In this document: positions 12,110-23,244 of the stretch, in pieces | Layout of the letters: each line of letters begins with the position of its first letter | How positions within the stretch are numbered: the stretch's first letter is position 1 | Source of the DNA: Microvelia longipes | Lineage: Eukaryota; Arthropoda; Insecta; Hemiptera; Veliidae | Assembly (NCBI GenBank): GCA_018340805.1 | Contig: JACMZG010001914.1 | Span: forward strand, 42,788,643-42,852,642 | Length of the DNA: 64,000 bases | Reading direction: 5' to 3' | Made by a program: the position numbers and the translations under genes | The notes under the pieces: model-generated | What the model was told of the DNA's origin: nothing | Database searches by the model: none | Seen by the model: the letters and a program-made list of their open reading frames with translations, nothing else

Positions 12110-13490
12110 CTAAGTCCGCCCTGACATTTTTCTATTGTCTTCTCATCATTCCTTCAGTTTCTGGCCTCATATCGTCATCCATCTTTAGTTTTCTTAGCAA
12201 TAGTTCATTCTCGTCTCACCCTTCCGCGCTATAGTCTGTTCTAATCTTTTATTTATTCTATTTACATTTTTAGATTTTCGTAAATTTACATGCCTTTTCC
12301 TTTTTGTTTCATTTACTTTATTATGAGATTGCAATCTCTCTTTTTTCCTGTAGTTTTTATGTAAGTTTTTTGACAAACTCTTATCATTTGTAGCAATAGT
12401 TAGCCCTTATTATGAGGGTTTAACAGATGGTAACATATTATGTTATATAGACATGTATACAACATATTATGTTTTGTAACAATTATACAAATAAAAACAA
12501 TTTTAATTGTAATAATTTTGTTACAATTATACAATTGTAACAATAAAAAATTGTATGTCCCATATAGAAATGTTGAGGTCAAACCAGCATCCCAAAAACA
12601 TTTTGTCATGCAAAACTTATAACATTAACTTGACAAAAAAATATATTTATAAATTATTCTATATTCATAAAAAGATGAAAAAAGTCAGCCATATTTTATT
12701 AAAACATAAATGGAAAAAAATGCAAATTTCATGCAAATTCGTAGGGAAAGCCTTTGGAGGACGAAAATCAAATGTGTGAAACGCGCTCATCCTGAAAATA
12801 TGATATCTCTTTTTTTTAAGAAAAAAAACAAAATTGTAGTACCTACGCTTTTTTACTTTTAAATTAAATATAGATTTTTAGGCTGATATAAATTAGATTT
12901 TTGTCCTAAAAGCCTAAAAAATGTTAAGCCTAGAAGTGATATTTCTCTCTGCCTCCCCGAAATGGACATTTTTTTAATCTATTTTATTTTTATTGAAATT
13001 AAATTAATGTTTTTTTTCGTAATTTTATTCTTTTTTTTCTTTATTTGACGTATTGAAACAGGTTTGATCGGAGGATTCGTTATTTTTTCCGCATCCGAAT
13101 ATGCTTCGGAAAGTATATTGAAAGTACTTTTTAATAATGAATTGTTTTATAATTATTTATTTCATTGATAATAATATTTTTACAGAAGTAATTAATGTAA
13201 CTAAATTTGTATCTAAATTTATTTTAAGGAAAAAGTCATATTCTGTAAATATAACTTACAGAATATAACTATATTATAACAAAATATTTTAATGAAAGGT
13301 GTGTTAAATCTTATGTTTATTTAAAATTATTATCATTTGTTTATGTTAATTCAAAGCAAATTAAAAGATTTGTCTCAAGAACCATAAATTTAACTTTCTC
13401 GGCTACTCCTCGAGAAGATTATTACCCGATTATTTGATTTGTCTTAGCAACCAGCCAAGTGAGAATTAGGACAAAATGATATATTTTTTC
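12110..13490. other. Unannotated AT-rich stretch
   Basis: No gene is recognised. The ORFs at 12194-12779 overlap on both strands and lack recognisable domains. Between 12424 and 12560 lie short palindromic ATAATATGTT/AATTGTAACA segments. Confidence 0.4.
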
Positions 13491-13493
13491 TTA

Positions 13494-13732
13494 ATAATAA
13501 TAATGTCCGTTTAGAGCTTTTTGGCCCATCAGGTGTAACCCCTGCGGGAACCACCTTAAGTAATAGTGGCAAACTTTACGCTCTAAGTGTAAAGTAAAGT
13601 TAGTGATAATTTATTTGAACAATAATCTTATATAAATTAAGAGCGTAACCTTGGATGCGAACCCCAGACCTCCGTGGTGTCAAAGGTCAGTATAAAAACT
13701 AACGCCTTAACAACCACGACCACGGAGGCAGC
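13494..13732 (-). mobile_element. tRNA-derived SINE, insertion subfamily
   Basis: Minus strand from 13732: GCTGCCTCCGTGGTCGTGG head, then a block GTCAAAGGTC-like inverted insertion that is absent from the 7.8, 17.8 and 34.3 kb copies, then GGGGTTCGCATCC, and a 3' end GGGCCAAAAAGCTC with an (ATT)n tail. It shares the insertion and tail type with 31199-31445, so there are two SINE subfamilies here. Confidence 0.8.
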
Positions 13733-13739
13733 TATTATA

Positions 13740-15240
13740 TTAATAACTGAATATTAATTAACTGAATCAGTGCATGAAAACAAACAGAGAAAAAAATTCA
13801 ATAAATCATTTAAGAACGCAGATGAAATGCGTTGATGAATGCTGGGCATCATCAATCAATAAGTTTAAATCAAATGTTAAAGTAATAATTTTACCCCTTT
13901 TTAAGTAAAGAAAATTAAGTCTGAAGAAAATTTTCTTAAGAAAAATTAAGCTAAGAAGATTTTAAATGGCCGACAAAATGGAAAAAAACGAGACACCAAG
14001 TTATAAAATTATATATTTTTTCTAAATCTAATCTGTTCTTTTACTCTTCAGACTTGATTTTTGTGCTAAGTTTCATTTAGATCGATGGAGCCACTAGAAA
14101 AGCGCTCTAAAGCAATTTTCGGGATCTGAAAATGCTGAAACGTTGACATTTAATAAAAATGTGGGTTTTATATTTTTCTTATTGCAATGTTTCCTCCTTT
14201 TAATATTTTAGGAGAAAAGGAAGCAAAAGTTAGTCACTAATAAAATACAAATAATTTGTTTTACGATGCTTATTCCCTAAATTACTGGTAAAATACATAA
14301 TTAATTAAAAATAACAAATCCAATAGAATTAAAGTCAAATCCCTCTCTTGGGTGGAAATTAATTTCCCAGAAATACATACTTTTCTTCCTCAATTCACTT
14401 CTATACAAAATTAAAATTACATCCAAAAAAAAGAAAAAAAAAAAACTTTTCGAAAACAAATTTCTCGTGAAAACTTTTCAATCTAGTGGCGGGAAAGAGG
14501 GGTGAAATTGCGGCAAAATACGATCGGCAAGAAAACGGATTTTGGAAATTTAGAGTTGACAAATTAAACTCGGAAAAGAGATCCCTCTTCTTAAACTCTA
14601 AAATAATTAAAAAATACATTAAAAATACAATTAAACCGGGTTCTTTATTTGTGCTGATATTGTCCGGGTTTAATTTTAGAGTGATTTATCCTTTAATTCC
14701 AAATACAAAATAGTTATAAACTATTTATATCATAAAATTTAAAACTCCATTGTTTAATGAATTTTTAGATTTACTATTGTTCTACATACATCTAAGCGTG
14801 TTAAATATTTTTCTATTGCTTAGAAATAAGTCTGTTCTGAAGTTTTTATTTTTCCAGGATATTTTCTTTTTCAAGAAACGTAAAAAAAGGCTTTACAAAA
14901 AGTTATCTGTTGAAAAAAAAATAAATTGTTTGAATCATTGCTAAACTTCTTGTAAAAAAAGGAAAGAAAGAAAAAAATAAAAAAGGGTTTTGAAAAACTT
15001 TTTTAAGCTTATTTATTGCTTTTTGCATTAAATGTATGTAAATAAGGATAAAAGAAATTTAAATGTTTAGTATTGATTGCTACCTACCTAACGTTTTTAG
15101 CGAATTTTCACTTCAAAAAATTATGTAAATGAGTTTTTTTTTAGCGATTCTTTAAAGGAAAGATGGGCATATGATGTTAGGATCATGGAAACGGAGAGAG
15201 GAGGAGATGTTTTTTCAGAAGGGGGTTTTCACTGATCAAG
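13740..15240. other. Unannotated AT-rich stretch with a weak ORF pair
   Basis: No gene is recognised. At 14486-14713 a 75-codon plus-strand ORF beginning MAGKRGEIAAKYD overlaps a minus-strand ORF. It is lysine-rich, without a recognised domain, and is probably not a gene. Confidence 0.4.
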
Positions 15241-15249
15241 AAATGTTTA

Positions 15250-15251
<2 letters not shown>

Positions 15252-15296
<45 letters not shown>
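15252..15296. repeat. (TA)n microsatellite
   Basis: A pure TA run adjoining the left side of the large palindrome. Confidence 0.85.
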
Positions 15297-15299
<3 letters not shown>

Positions 15300-15332
15300 T
15301 GTTGTTAGTATTTGTCTCCATTATAATTGAAT

Positions 15333-16025
15333 ATATTAAATTTATGACACAGAATGGGACGTAATAAATTTTTCTTAATTTTGCATTATAACTATATTTC
15401 GCCTTCCTTAGCAATACAAGGCATATTCATGTTAAATAAACCTAAAAAGAAAAGAATTAATTACAATCAAAGCATAGATGTTAAAAAATTACTAATAAGT
15501 CATGCTCAAGAAGTTAAAAATAAAGCTACTTACATACACCGTTAAAAAAAATAACTGAGTCAATTCTATGAGAAAAATTCTACAGGGATTATAATGAATG
15601 GAAATAATTTCTACCTACACAGAAAAAACCAAAAAACACAAAAACTTTACTACAAAAAATTATCATTAAAAAGAACTATGCTTTCTTTTTAATGATAATT
15701 TTTTGTAGTAAAGTTTTTGTGTTTTTTGGTTTTTTCTGTGTAGGTAGAAATTATTTCCATTCATTATAATCCCTGTAGAATTTTCTCATAGAATTGACTC
15801 AGTTATTTTTTTTAACGGTGTATGTAAGTAGCTTTATTTTTAACTTCTCTTGAGCATGACTTATTAGTAATTTTTTAACATCTATGCTTTGATTGTAATT
15901 AATTCTTTTCTTTTTAGGTTTATTTAACATGAATATGCCTTGTATTGCTAAGGAAGGCGAAATATAGTTATAATGCAAAATTAAGAAAAATTTATTACGT
16001 CCCATTCTGTGTCATAAATTTAATA
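15333..16025. repeat. Near-perfect palindrome, arms about 343 bp, loop 7 bases
   Basis: The left arm (15333-15675) and right arm (15683-16025) are reverse complements, differing only by a few bases (a two-base indel around AAGAAGTT and occasional edge changes). The loop is CTATGCT. The same 53-residue peptide start (MGRNKFFLILHYN, later NYISPSLAIQG) is therefore read on both strands at 15354 and 16005. The arm shares ACTATATTTCGCCT and GGCATATTCATGT with 5160-5245, upstream of the endonuclease remnant, so the arm may come from a non-LTR element leader. It could be a foldback or inverted-dimer insertion, a recent inverted duplication, or an assembly artefact. Confidence 0.9.
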
Positions 16026-16038
16026 TATATATATACAT

Positions 16039-16080
16039 ATGTGTGTGTGTGTGTGTGTTTGTGTTTGTGTGTGTATATAT
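16039..16080. repeat. (GT)n microsatellite
   Basis: GTGTGTGTGTGTGTGT with TTTGT interruptions, next to TATATATA at the palindrome edge. Confidence 0.85.
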
Positions 16081-16379
16081 TTATTTATTTATGTATGCAT
16101 GTGAGCACATGATATTTGTTCCTAGTCGTTTTGTCATTGTTTATGAAATTTATATGACGGCATTAACTAATGACCAGCGTAATTTCTGTTATGTTTTGAA
16201 TAAATAATCGACACTACGCACACTGAAACTTGAGACTTCACAATACATTTATTAAAATCTACACATAAGATAAACACTTATACGAAGTTAAATTTAAGTG
16301 CATGCTTTAGTTTTGACTTGTATAACTTCATGTAAACAAATCACCTTTTTCAACTATTACATTTTGTAATTCGCTAATT

Positions 16380-16631
16380 TTGTGGCAGTATGCTACTTAC
16401 GAATGTACTAATATGACAAACTGCTGCTACAACCTTGATGTGACAAGGCGGCTACAAGAGTGCGCTGAGTACGTGGTGCGGCCCTTAAATGTGGCGTGGC
16501 GGCCAAGAGACCAAAGGCCTTCTGTTTGTTGTATTGCAGGTCATTTTCTTTTTAAAAATGTTTACGACAAAGTTTTACTAGGAGGGAATTTCGCGAACAC
16601 TAAACTTTCTTCTTCTTTGGACGTACTATGA
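16380..16631 (+). CDS. Possible orphan exon or ORF, cysteine-rich, unrecognised
   Basis: An 83-codon reading frame that stands out by base composition from its surroundings, especially 16430-16540. The peptide has CTNMTNCCYNLDVTRRLQEC followed by YVVRPLNVAWRPRD and PSVCCIAG. A GCAG/T acceptor-like site lies at its left edge (TTTTGTGGCAG) and GCAG/GTCATT follows the PSVCCIAG codons. The minus strand is also open over part of the region. No family is recognised; it could be a TE relic or a diverged host exon. Confidence 0.25.
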   Translation: MWQYATYECTNMTNCCYNLDVTRRLQECAEYVVRPLNVAWRPRDQRPSVCCIAGHFLFKNVYDKVLLGGNFANTKLSSSLDVL

Positions 16632-16639
16632 GAAATGTA

Positions 16640-17180
16640 AAAAATGATCAATAAAGAGTTTCATTTTGTAGTGCTAAATAAATAATTTTAGTTGGAAAAT
16701 TATGCTAAGTTGAGATTATTTGGCTCGTACTGTTTACTTACAATTATAGTGAAATCCAAGAAGAAGAGGAAAAATCTAATTTAAGCAAACGCTGCTCCGT
16801 TTAAATGACATGATTTATTTCTTTAATCTGAGCTCATTAGTGCTATGAAAATTGAAGAAGGCTAATGAAGCAAATATAACCTTGTTTAAACTCTTTCTTA
16901 AAGAGATAAGAGAATTCTAGAGGAGAATATTAAAACCGGTACAAAATCAAGTGGAATGGTTTGGGCTGTCTTGAAACTCTACCGAGAACTCATATTTAAG
17001 AAGGATTTCAAGTTAAGATTTAGAAGCGAGAGTATAAAAGAAACTAACGTCAATATTGTGTGTGTTTTTACATTCCTTATTACTAACAAACAGTTAAATT
17101 TATAGCATTTTATAATAGTAAAAATAAATTAAGAAAAGTGAAAATATAGGACCCTTTTAAACAACTTACAGAGTTCCTTG
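16640..17180. other. Unannotated stretch
   Basis: Nothing recognised. Confidence 0.4.
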
Positions 17181-17184
17181 AATC

Positions 17185-17672
17185 GGCATGTGTACATTAT
17201 TTTTTTGAGGTAGTACGTAATTGAGCACTTTATTGGACCGTTTTTAGGATGAGAAGCCAATCATTATTGTTATAGGAGGTTATTTAGTACTTTTCACCTC
17301 CGAGGACAATAATGAATGTAAAAAAAACTCCTAGGACGTAAAAGTAATTCATATGTTGCCGCCATTACTGTAATGTAGCGTGTTCAAAAAACAATCTGTG
17401 TAAAACCTTCATGAGGTTCTTTAAAAACGTTCATTTTGTTTCTGTTTTTGTTCGTAGACCTTTTTTTTTCGTTTTTAAAAGGTGTTCTAATTGACAATTT
17501 TTGTGTGTTTATTTGTAAACTTTTACATTTTTGTGTAAAAGTGTGAAGCTATGGATGAATTCAATGACGACGATAATATGGAGTTAATTGGACGTTTGTT
17601 TTTTTTTTTTCAATTAAGTATATAGCGCAGTTTATTTAATGAGTGCTACCTCAAAAAAAATAGTGTATGCCA
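17185..17672. mobile_element. Possible non-autonomous DNA transposon with about 30-bp TIRs
   Basis: The left end GGCATGTGTACATTATTTTT and right end (reverse complement GGCATACACTATTTTTTTTG) align over about 30 bases, both followed by GAGGTAG. Inside, an ATG at 17551 opens the acidic peptide MDEFNDDDNMELIG before a long T run. It resembles the first exon of a transposase left in a deletion derivative. No clear TSD was seen. Confidence 0.45.
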
Positions 17673-17762
17673 TCCGGCTGAGAATGTCTTTATGTCTAGG
17701 CAATTTTTGTAAATAGTTCCTCGAATTGATTGTTGTATTTCTTGAGAACTTTGCTGGAATAT

Positions 17763-17998
17763 GTCTGCCTCCGTGGCCGTGATCGTAAAGGCGTTCGATT
17801 TCGGCACCGGAGGTCCGGGGTTCGCAGCCCGGGCTATGCTCTAAGATTTTATGAATAGTATTTGTATTAAAAAGATTTCGCTAACTTTAATTAATTCTTG
17901 GAGTGTAGTAGATGCAACCCACTTGAGGTTGTTCCCGCAGGGTTAAAACCCTGATGGGCCGAAAGGCCCTAAAACGGGCATTTCATTTCATTTCATTT
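17763..17998 (+). mobile_element. tRNA-derived SINE, full length with (ATTTC)n tail
   Basis: Best-oriented copy: GTCTGCCTCCGTGGCCGTGA starts the tRNA-like head, GGGGTTCGCAGCCCGG is the B-box region, and the 3' section has GTTCCCGCAGGG and the hairpin GGGCCGAAAGGCCC. It closes with AAAACGGGC and an ATTTC repeat (17979-17998). The tail differs from the AT or ATT tails of the other copies. Confidence 0.9.
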
Positions 17999-18789
17999 GT
18001 TGGAGTAAAGACTTCATTTAGGTTCATAAGATCAGCTGTTAGCTAGTATGTAAACTTAGTAGTGCATAACCGTATAGTGCCAGTGTTGTAAAAATCGCAA
18101 CATACAACCAGCTGTCATATTACCACACCTTTGGTAATATGCACTGCAACTTAGCTCCTTTTTTAAACATTCTTGATTTGTAAATTTAATGCTTTTATTA
18201 AATATTCCTTTTGACAAAACGTCAGCCTTAAAAGACAATACTACTAGGAAAAGGATAAGGCTAAAGACAAGCTAAACTTTCATCAACAGACAACTGATAA
18301 TTTTCATTTTCTATTTAACTTGACGCCTCTATACTTCTCTTACCTCTCTGGATTCCTCTGATAACAATAATAAAACCACCGAGAATTGAAACAATAGACT
18401 GTCTCTTGACAACTTGAAACCAAATGATATTCTTATAGAAAAGATAATACGAAAGAATAAACTGTCCATTTTTTACTTAAATAATTTAATTAATTTTTTT
18501 TTAAAGAAAAAGTTTTTTTATATTATAAACTTGTAATAAAAAGTCTACTTTTCAGAAATGTAGACAGGAAAATGTCACTTCATGAAAATTCGAAATGTTG
18601 CATTAACTTATATTTTGTTTAAACATTTTTAAGTTTAAGTGTAAGTCTAATTTTCTTTTAAAATACTGTCACATATTTATAAAATTTTGAAAAAGACTTT
18701 GGAACTCCTTTACCACGCAATAAATCGAGAGGCAATCCGTTTTTCTGGTTATTGCCCGTCAAACAGAGTATCCTCCTCTCTAAAATCGA

Positions 18790-19160
18790 TGGACCAGCTG
18801 TGGACTGTAGGATTCACTAGACAAGCATAGTATTATGGTTATTGAAAAACATGCCATGAACATTAAATTATGTTTTGATAATGTAGACATACTATACTTA
18901 TATTACAGCCTACACCAATAGACATGCTGGGCTGGGCATACCCCTCCTTAAAATTGCAGGACTTTTTTTTTCCTGATGTCCAAGTTTTTAAAAAGTCCAT
19001 TTTTCCTAAAGTCACGTGCTAGTTTATAGACTTTAGGATTTAATTGATAAGAATAGCCCAGTAATGTGGTTCTTGAAATTTGAAAAACATGTCATGTATA
19101 CATTAAATTATGTTTTGGTAGTTTAGACAAATAAACTACACTAAAAGATATTCTGGACAC
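18790..19160. repeat. Diverged direct duplication
   Basis: A segment with GAAAAACATGCCATG and ACATTAAATTATGTTTTG at about 18845 recurs at about 19087, both preceded by a TAGGATT-like block and followed by TAGACA. Period is about 225 bp. Confidence 0.6.
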
Positions 19161-19189
19161 TAAAAAATTGTATATTTAAAGGCTGTATT

Positions 19190-19980
19190 GTATAGAAAAT
19201 GTCTATTATACTTGGGTTTCTGAACTTCACGTCTAAAATATAAATAGAAATGCTCAAAATAAACAATTTATGCTTTTGAGGTTGAAGAAAACGAATATTG
19301 AACACGTTAAGTGCGAAGAAATAAGAGGAATAATAAATAGCATTTCTACCTTTGACACTTTTAAACCAAACTAACTGAATATATGCCTTGAAAATACTTG
19401 AGCTCAGCGAAGAAAAAAAAATACTTTTCCTGTGTTTGTTGAAAGCGAGAAAAGTACAAATACTGCCGGTTGGGAAAACTACACCTCTCTTAGCAAAAGA
19501 CGTGAAATAGGTTATTCATAGCTATATTTCTGAAATAAGAATAAAAGGATTAGGTATAAACAGTTTTTCAGAAAACCTAAATACAAGTTGAGGGGAATTT
19601 GCCGGGGATTTTCCTCTGCGAGTGACAGGTTGGGGGAGGAACCGCGGGAGAAAGGCCGGCTGATTCCCACGTACGTGTCATGACTTTGGACAGCCCCAAA
19701 ATGTTTTCCAACAACTTTATTTTTCATGTTTCCTGAAAGTACGGAACGAAACTCGAGTGAAAGCAAAGAACTAATGAATCTAATAGAGGCGTAACAAAAG
19801 AAAATGGTTTGTTGTGTTTCAGAGATCGTGCCTTGTCTAAAATTTTTAAAACGCTAGCAGAAGTTCGTAAAAGTACCACTGGAGAGAAGCGTTGGTCTAA
19901 AATTATCCTGTACTTCGTCTTTAATATATAAACAACCGAGTTCATAATATATTATCATACACGAGTTTCAATAGATGATC
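19190..19980. other. Unannotated stretch with a mixed-composition ORF
   Basis: The minus-strand ORF 19512-19766 includes a locally GC-rich piece (19605-19680) reading ISRPFSRGSSPNLSLAEENP. No domain is recognised and there is no supporting splice or start context. Confidence 0.3.
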
Positions 19981-20232
19981 TAAAGTGATGTAGAAATTCA
20001 TACAGTAGGGGTGGGGGCGCGGGACACAGTGGTCTAACTCCCCCGAAATAAGCTGCTTTAGATGAACCTGCCCTAAGTTCACCCTTTCTCCGCTAGTGGC
20101 AGGTCGATTCACCTTGTACCCCATATATAAAATAATTATTTCTTCAATTCCAAGATTAAAATTATTTAAAAGGGTCTTTAACAATGTTAAAAATTGGATT
20201 AATTATTTTAAAGGTATAATTTTCATAAACGC
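19981..20232 (+). mobile_element. Mutator-like MITE, 5' part only
   Basis: This matches 38030-38275 almost base for base, starting AAGTGATGTAGAAATTCATA and passing through GGACACAGTGGTCTAACTCC and TTATTTAAAAGGGTCTTTA. The match stops near 20232, where PLE-type sequence begins; the right terminal repeat is missing. An ORF on the minus strand recurs in both copies only because the DNA is repeated. Confidence 0.7.
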
Positions 20233-20330
20233 TTTTATAAAAAGCAATTTATTGAAAATAAATTGTTGAAGAGCTTTCGCCCAGGGATCCTGAGCATCTT
20301 CAGTTCTTAAAAATTACAAAAATGAAAAAG
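20233..20330 (-). mobile_element. PLE terminal-repeat fragment with hammerhead motif
   Basis: The minus strand carries the motif at 20268-20306 followed by CAATTTATTTTCAATAAATT, as in the copy at 59541-59600. It joins the truncated MITE at 20232. Confidence 0.6.
20268..20306 (-). ncRNA. Hammerhead ribozyme motif, AGCT subfamily
   Basis: Minus strand: GAA, CTGAAGA, one bulged T, a 7-bp stem II (GCTCAGG / CCTGGGC) capped by ATC, GAA, then AGCT, cleavage-site base C, then TTC. GAA and TTC give a short stem I. AGCT is self-complementary and could form stem III only between two copies, as described for the short-stem-III hammerheads of Penelope-like elements. Core residues CUGANGA and GAAA are intact. 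Confidence 0.7.
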
Positions 20331-20914
20331 TTAGAAAATAATAAAATTTTGAATGTATTTTAAATATTATTGTAATATGTTTAGTACAGTCACTTTGCGT
20401 TGGAGAAACTTGACCCTTTTCGATTATTTATTTATTTTTTACTTTTGTTTACATATAGTAAATTAAATTACTGCGTTCCCCTTGAAAATTGGACCCTTAG
20501 AGGATTTTCTTCTTATTTGTGTATTTCTGTGTCACAAGTTACTCCCGCTGAGTTCCAAAATCCTATTTCAGGTCATCTTTTGCTGTCCGGAAAATTAAAA
20601 CATATTTGGACGCTGTTTTAGATGTTCGCTAAACCCGCCGATCATAATTACTCTACTAATTACACTATTTCTGTTTCTATATGTTACAGAGCAGCGACAG
20701 TTGGCAGGCACAGGACACTGATCAGGTAACGCTGTTTAGAACTAAATAATTACTTATCCAAACTAAATTTAGCGAAGTTATAATCGAGCTTTTAACTCGG
20801 GTAGTACCAGAAAAATGAGGGCATTAATCTTTTACTCTAGGAAGAGAAGCGGTGTTATAGATAAATAATGTAATACTCTTTTATGGACATTTTTGTTGTC
20901 TTGTACAAACGCTA

Positions 20915-21160
20915 CAGGCCTAATTATCCGTTTTAGGCACTTTTATATATTTATTTTCTGAGTGGTTATTTTAGCTAGCTGTCTATCATTCTGTGTCACA
21001 AAAAACTTTTTTTGTGCTAGAGAGTTGAAACTTGACACAAAATTAGACTTCGGGTTTAGTTGTGCTGCAGGGAAGATAAGTATGCGAAAGAAACATATGT
21101 TCATTAAAAATCTAAACAATTTTGCTACCAAAGCAAATTTCCTTTTCATTATTTATATAT
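20915..21160 (+). mobile_element. 5S-derived composite repeat, diverged 5' fragment
   Basis: Matches TAATTATCCGTTTTAGGCAC, CTGAGTGGTT and GTGCTAGAGAGTTGAAACTT of the family. The 5S segment is absent. Confidence 0.5.
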
Positions 21161-21199
21161 TTCATGTTAGTCCCTGGTGCAACGCATAACTAGTGGTGA

Positions 21200-22430
21200 T
21201 ATTGAAATCAACAATAAGAAAGTGATGTCGCATACTTGGTTAAATTATTCCAATCAAAGCTATCTTTCATTGTTTGAAATTCCCAAGCATTGGTATTTAT
21301 TTAAATCTAAATAATCTCTTAATGTAAACTCAAACACGACATATAAATTTATGCACCGTTTATATAAATACATAAACACTAACACATATTATTTACAATC
21401 CCTTGATATAAACCTCACGGGTAAATATGAAATATATCTAATATAATTTATCCATGAAGCCCCTTATATAAATGTAACTAAGCTGTTATCTTGCTGTGTT
21501 CTAATCTAACCGCCTCTAGCAACTTACATTTCTGTCATATTTGTCTTTGTTAATCAATTTAAGCCTAAGTAAGCTTATATTTTCTTCTAAATAAGCTCAT
21601 AAATTTCTGCTACAAATTAAATGAATATAAAAGGACCTAATATGCAATCCTTTAGAGATGACGGTGTACTAAGGTGTAATTTATTTTCCTATCATATGTG
21701 AAGCCTTTGAATAAACTGTATTTATCCAAACATTGTGTAACAGATAAAGTTTCCTTGGCCTCTGAACGCATCATCCTCAGAGTATCTTTCAGAGGTTCTT
21801 TCCCCCAGGGGGGGGGATCTCAAAGTCTTGGAAGGAGGGTATACACAGTTGTTGACCTGGACAAAAATCCATAAAATGTTTGTTTTTCAAGTTAGGCATC
21901 CATATGAGTCACATGACTTTCGGTAAACGTAAAAAATATTGAAAGTAAAGTCGAGGGAATTATGAGTTAAGTTTTTTAAAACTATCTTTAGTTTATAACT
22001 TTGACTAGTAGTTCAAGTTTTGTTGTAAAAATACCAAAATAAGAGAAAGCAAGAATGAAAATGCTGGCATCTAGCAAAATTTCTGATTATTTAGCTGAAT
22101 TATAGAAATAGGAAGATACAAAATGATAATTATTTTGGCCATAGATATATCTTTGAGGTCAAAACTGGGTTCAATAGGACCCAAAGAAAATGACAAATAA
22201 GGGTATGTTTCCAACTACAGCGTTAAGTGTTGCGAAATATTAGATGTGACAGTGCTTGTCAGACAGGTATAAATGAGGCTTTTCTCGAGAATGCTTTGGA
22301 GACTTGTTCCCCGCCTGGATTTGTGATTCCCTTGATACTAATGCTTTTAAGTAATTTATGTAAATGATAAGGAGAAAGCAAGATTAATGTGCGCTTAAAA
22401 ATTTGTATATTTTAGAGAAATGTATGCTAC
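21200..22430. other. Unannotated stretch
   Basis: No gene recognised. It contains a CCCCCAGGGGGGGGG block near 21812-21820. Confidence 0.4.
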
Positions 22431-22544
22431 TTATTCTGCCTTCGTTATAGAACGTGATAAATATAATAAATATAACAATACATATCATTGTGATTTAGTT
22501 TAGTACTTCGGCTAATTATAATAATAGCACTGTGGGAAAAATTT

Positions 22545-23236
22545 GCCAATTCCTCTATTATCCTCAGAATATACAATTCGCAAAATTTATACTGCAACAT
22601 GTTTTCGGACTCGCTTCGCTTGTCCTCAGATAGTAAATGCATCCGTTTTATTCTTAGCGGTCACCAATACAGCCTGACCCCGCTCAATACTGCTTAATTT
22701 TATCATCCAAAAAATCATAGGTATACTTGTCGTATTGAAACAAAATATTTCTTGTAACCAACAAATAAAACTTTTACCAAATTTCAACTCAATTGGACCA
22801 TTTTCCAATTTTTTCCAATTTTTTTAAAAAACGTACACAAGTCATTCAATAAAATTGAACTAATGCTGATAATTAGATGAAACTTATCACATATGTTATT
22901 CTTATACATAGCCACATACGTGCCAAATCTCAATCCGATCCCATCATTTTTTCGCGGTTTATGATTTTTAGAAATTTTTGCTGAGTCATTATTGCGGGTT
23001 AGTGACGTCATAAAAAAATATTTTCTCACTGACTTTTGTACCAAATTTCGACTGTCTAGCATAAATACACTGGGCGCTACGATAATAACAGACTCACACA
23101 CGCATACAGATACTTTGAGAAAACCACTCAGGAGGCTTAAAACGCCTGAAACGGATAATTCCTGTTTTGGATTTTTTTTGCAAACACAATACCTTTTCTA
23201 TATACCTACGGTATAAATGAGGAAAAGTAAAAATAA
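22545..23236 (-). mobile_element. 5S-rRNA-derived composite repeat, near full length
   Basis: Minus strand from 23236: TTTATACCGTAGGTATATAG, GTATTGTGTTTGC, CCTGAAACGG-type block, GTGTGTGAGTCTGTT, AATGACTCAGCAAAAATTTC, GGATTGAGATTTGGCACG, then the 5S-like segment at 22645-22702 (AAATTAAGCAGTATTGAGC then TTGGTGACCGCTAAGAAT). It ends with the GAGGACAAGCGAAGCGAGTC motif. AAATTAAGCAG and GGTGACCGC are identical to typical metazoan 5S rRNA. Confidence 0.78.
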
Positions 23237-23244
23237 GCATAACA

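Noticed and set aside
15354..16005. Two identical small ORFs, MGRNKFFLILHYN, as a divergent gene pair
   Set aside because: The identity comes from the palindrome. There is no coding support beyond a resemblance to a retroelement leader.
17763..17840. A functional tRNA gene at the SINE head
   Set aside because: The A- and B-boxes are present, but the sequence continues into SINE body and tail, and a cloverleaf with a proper acceptor stem could not be drawn.
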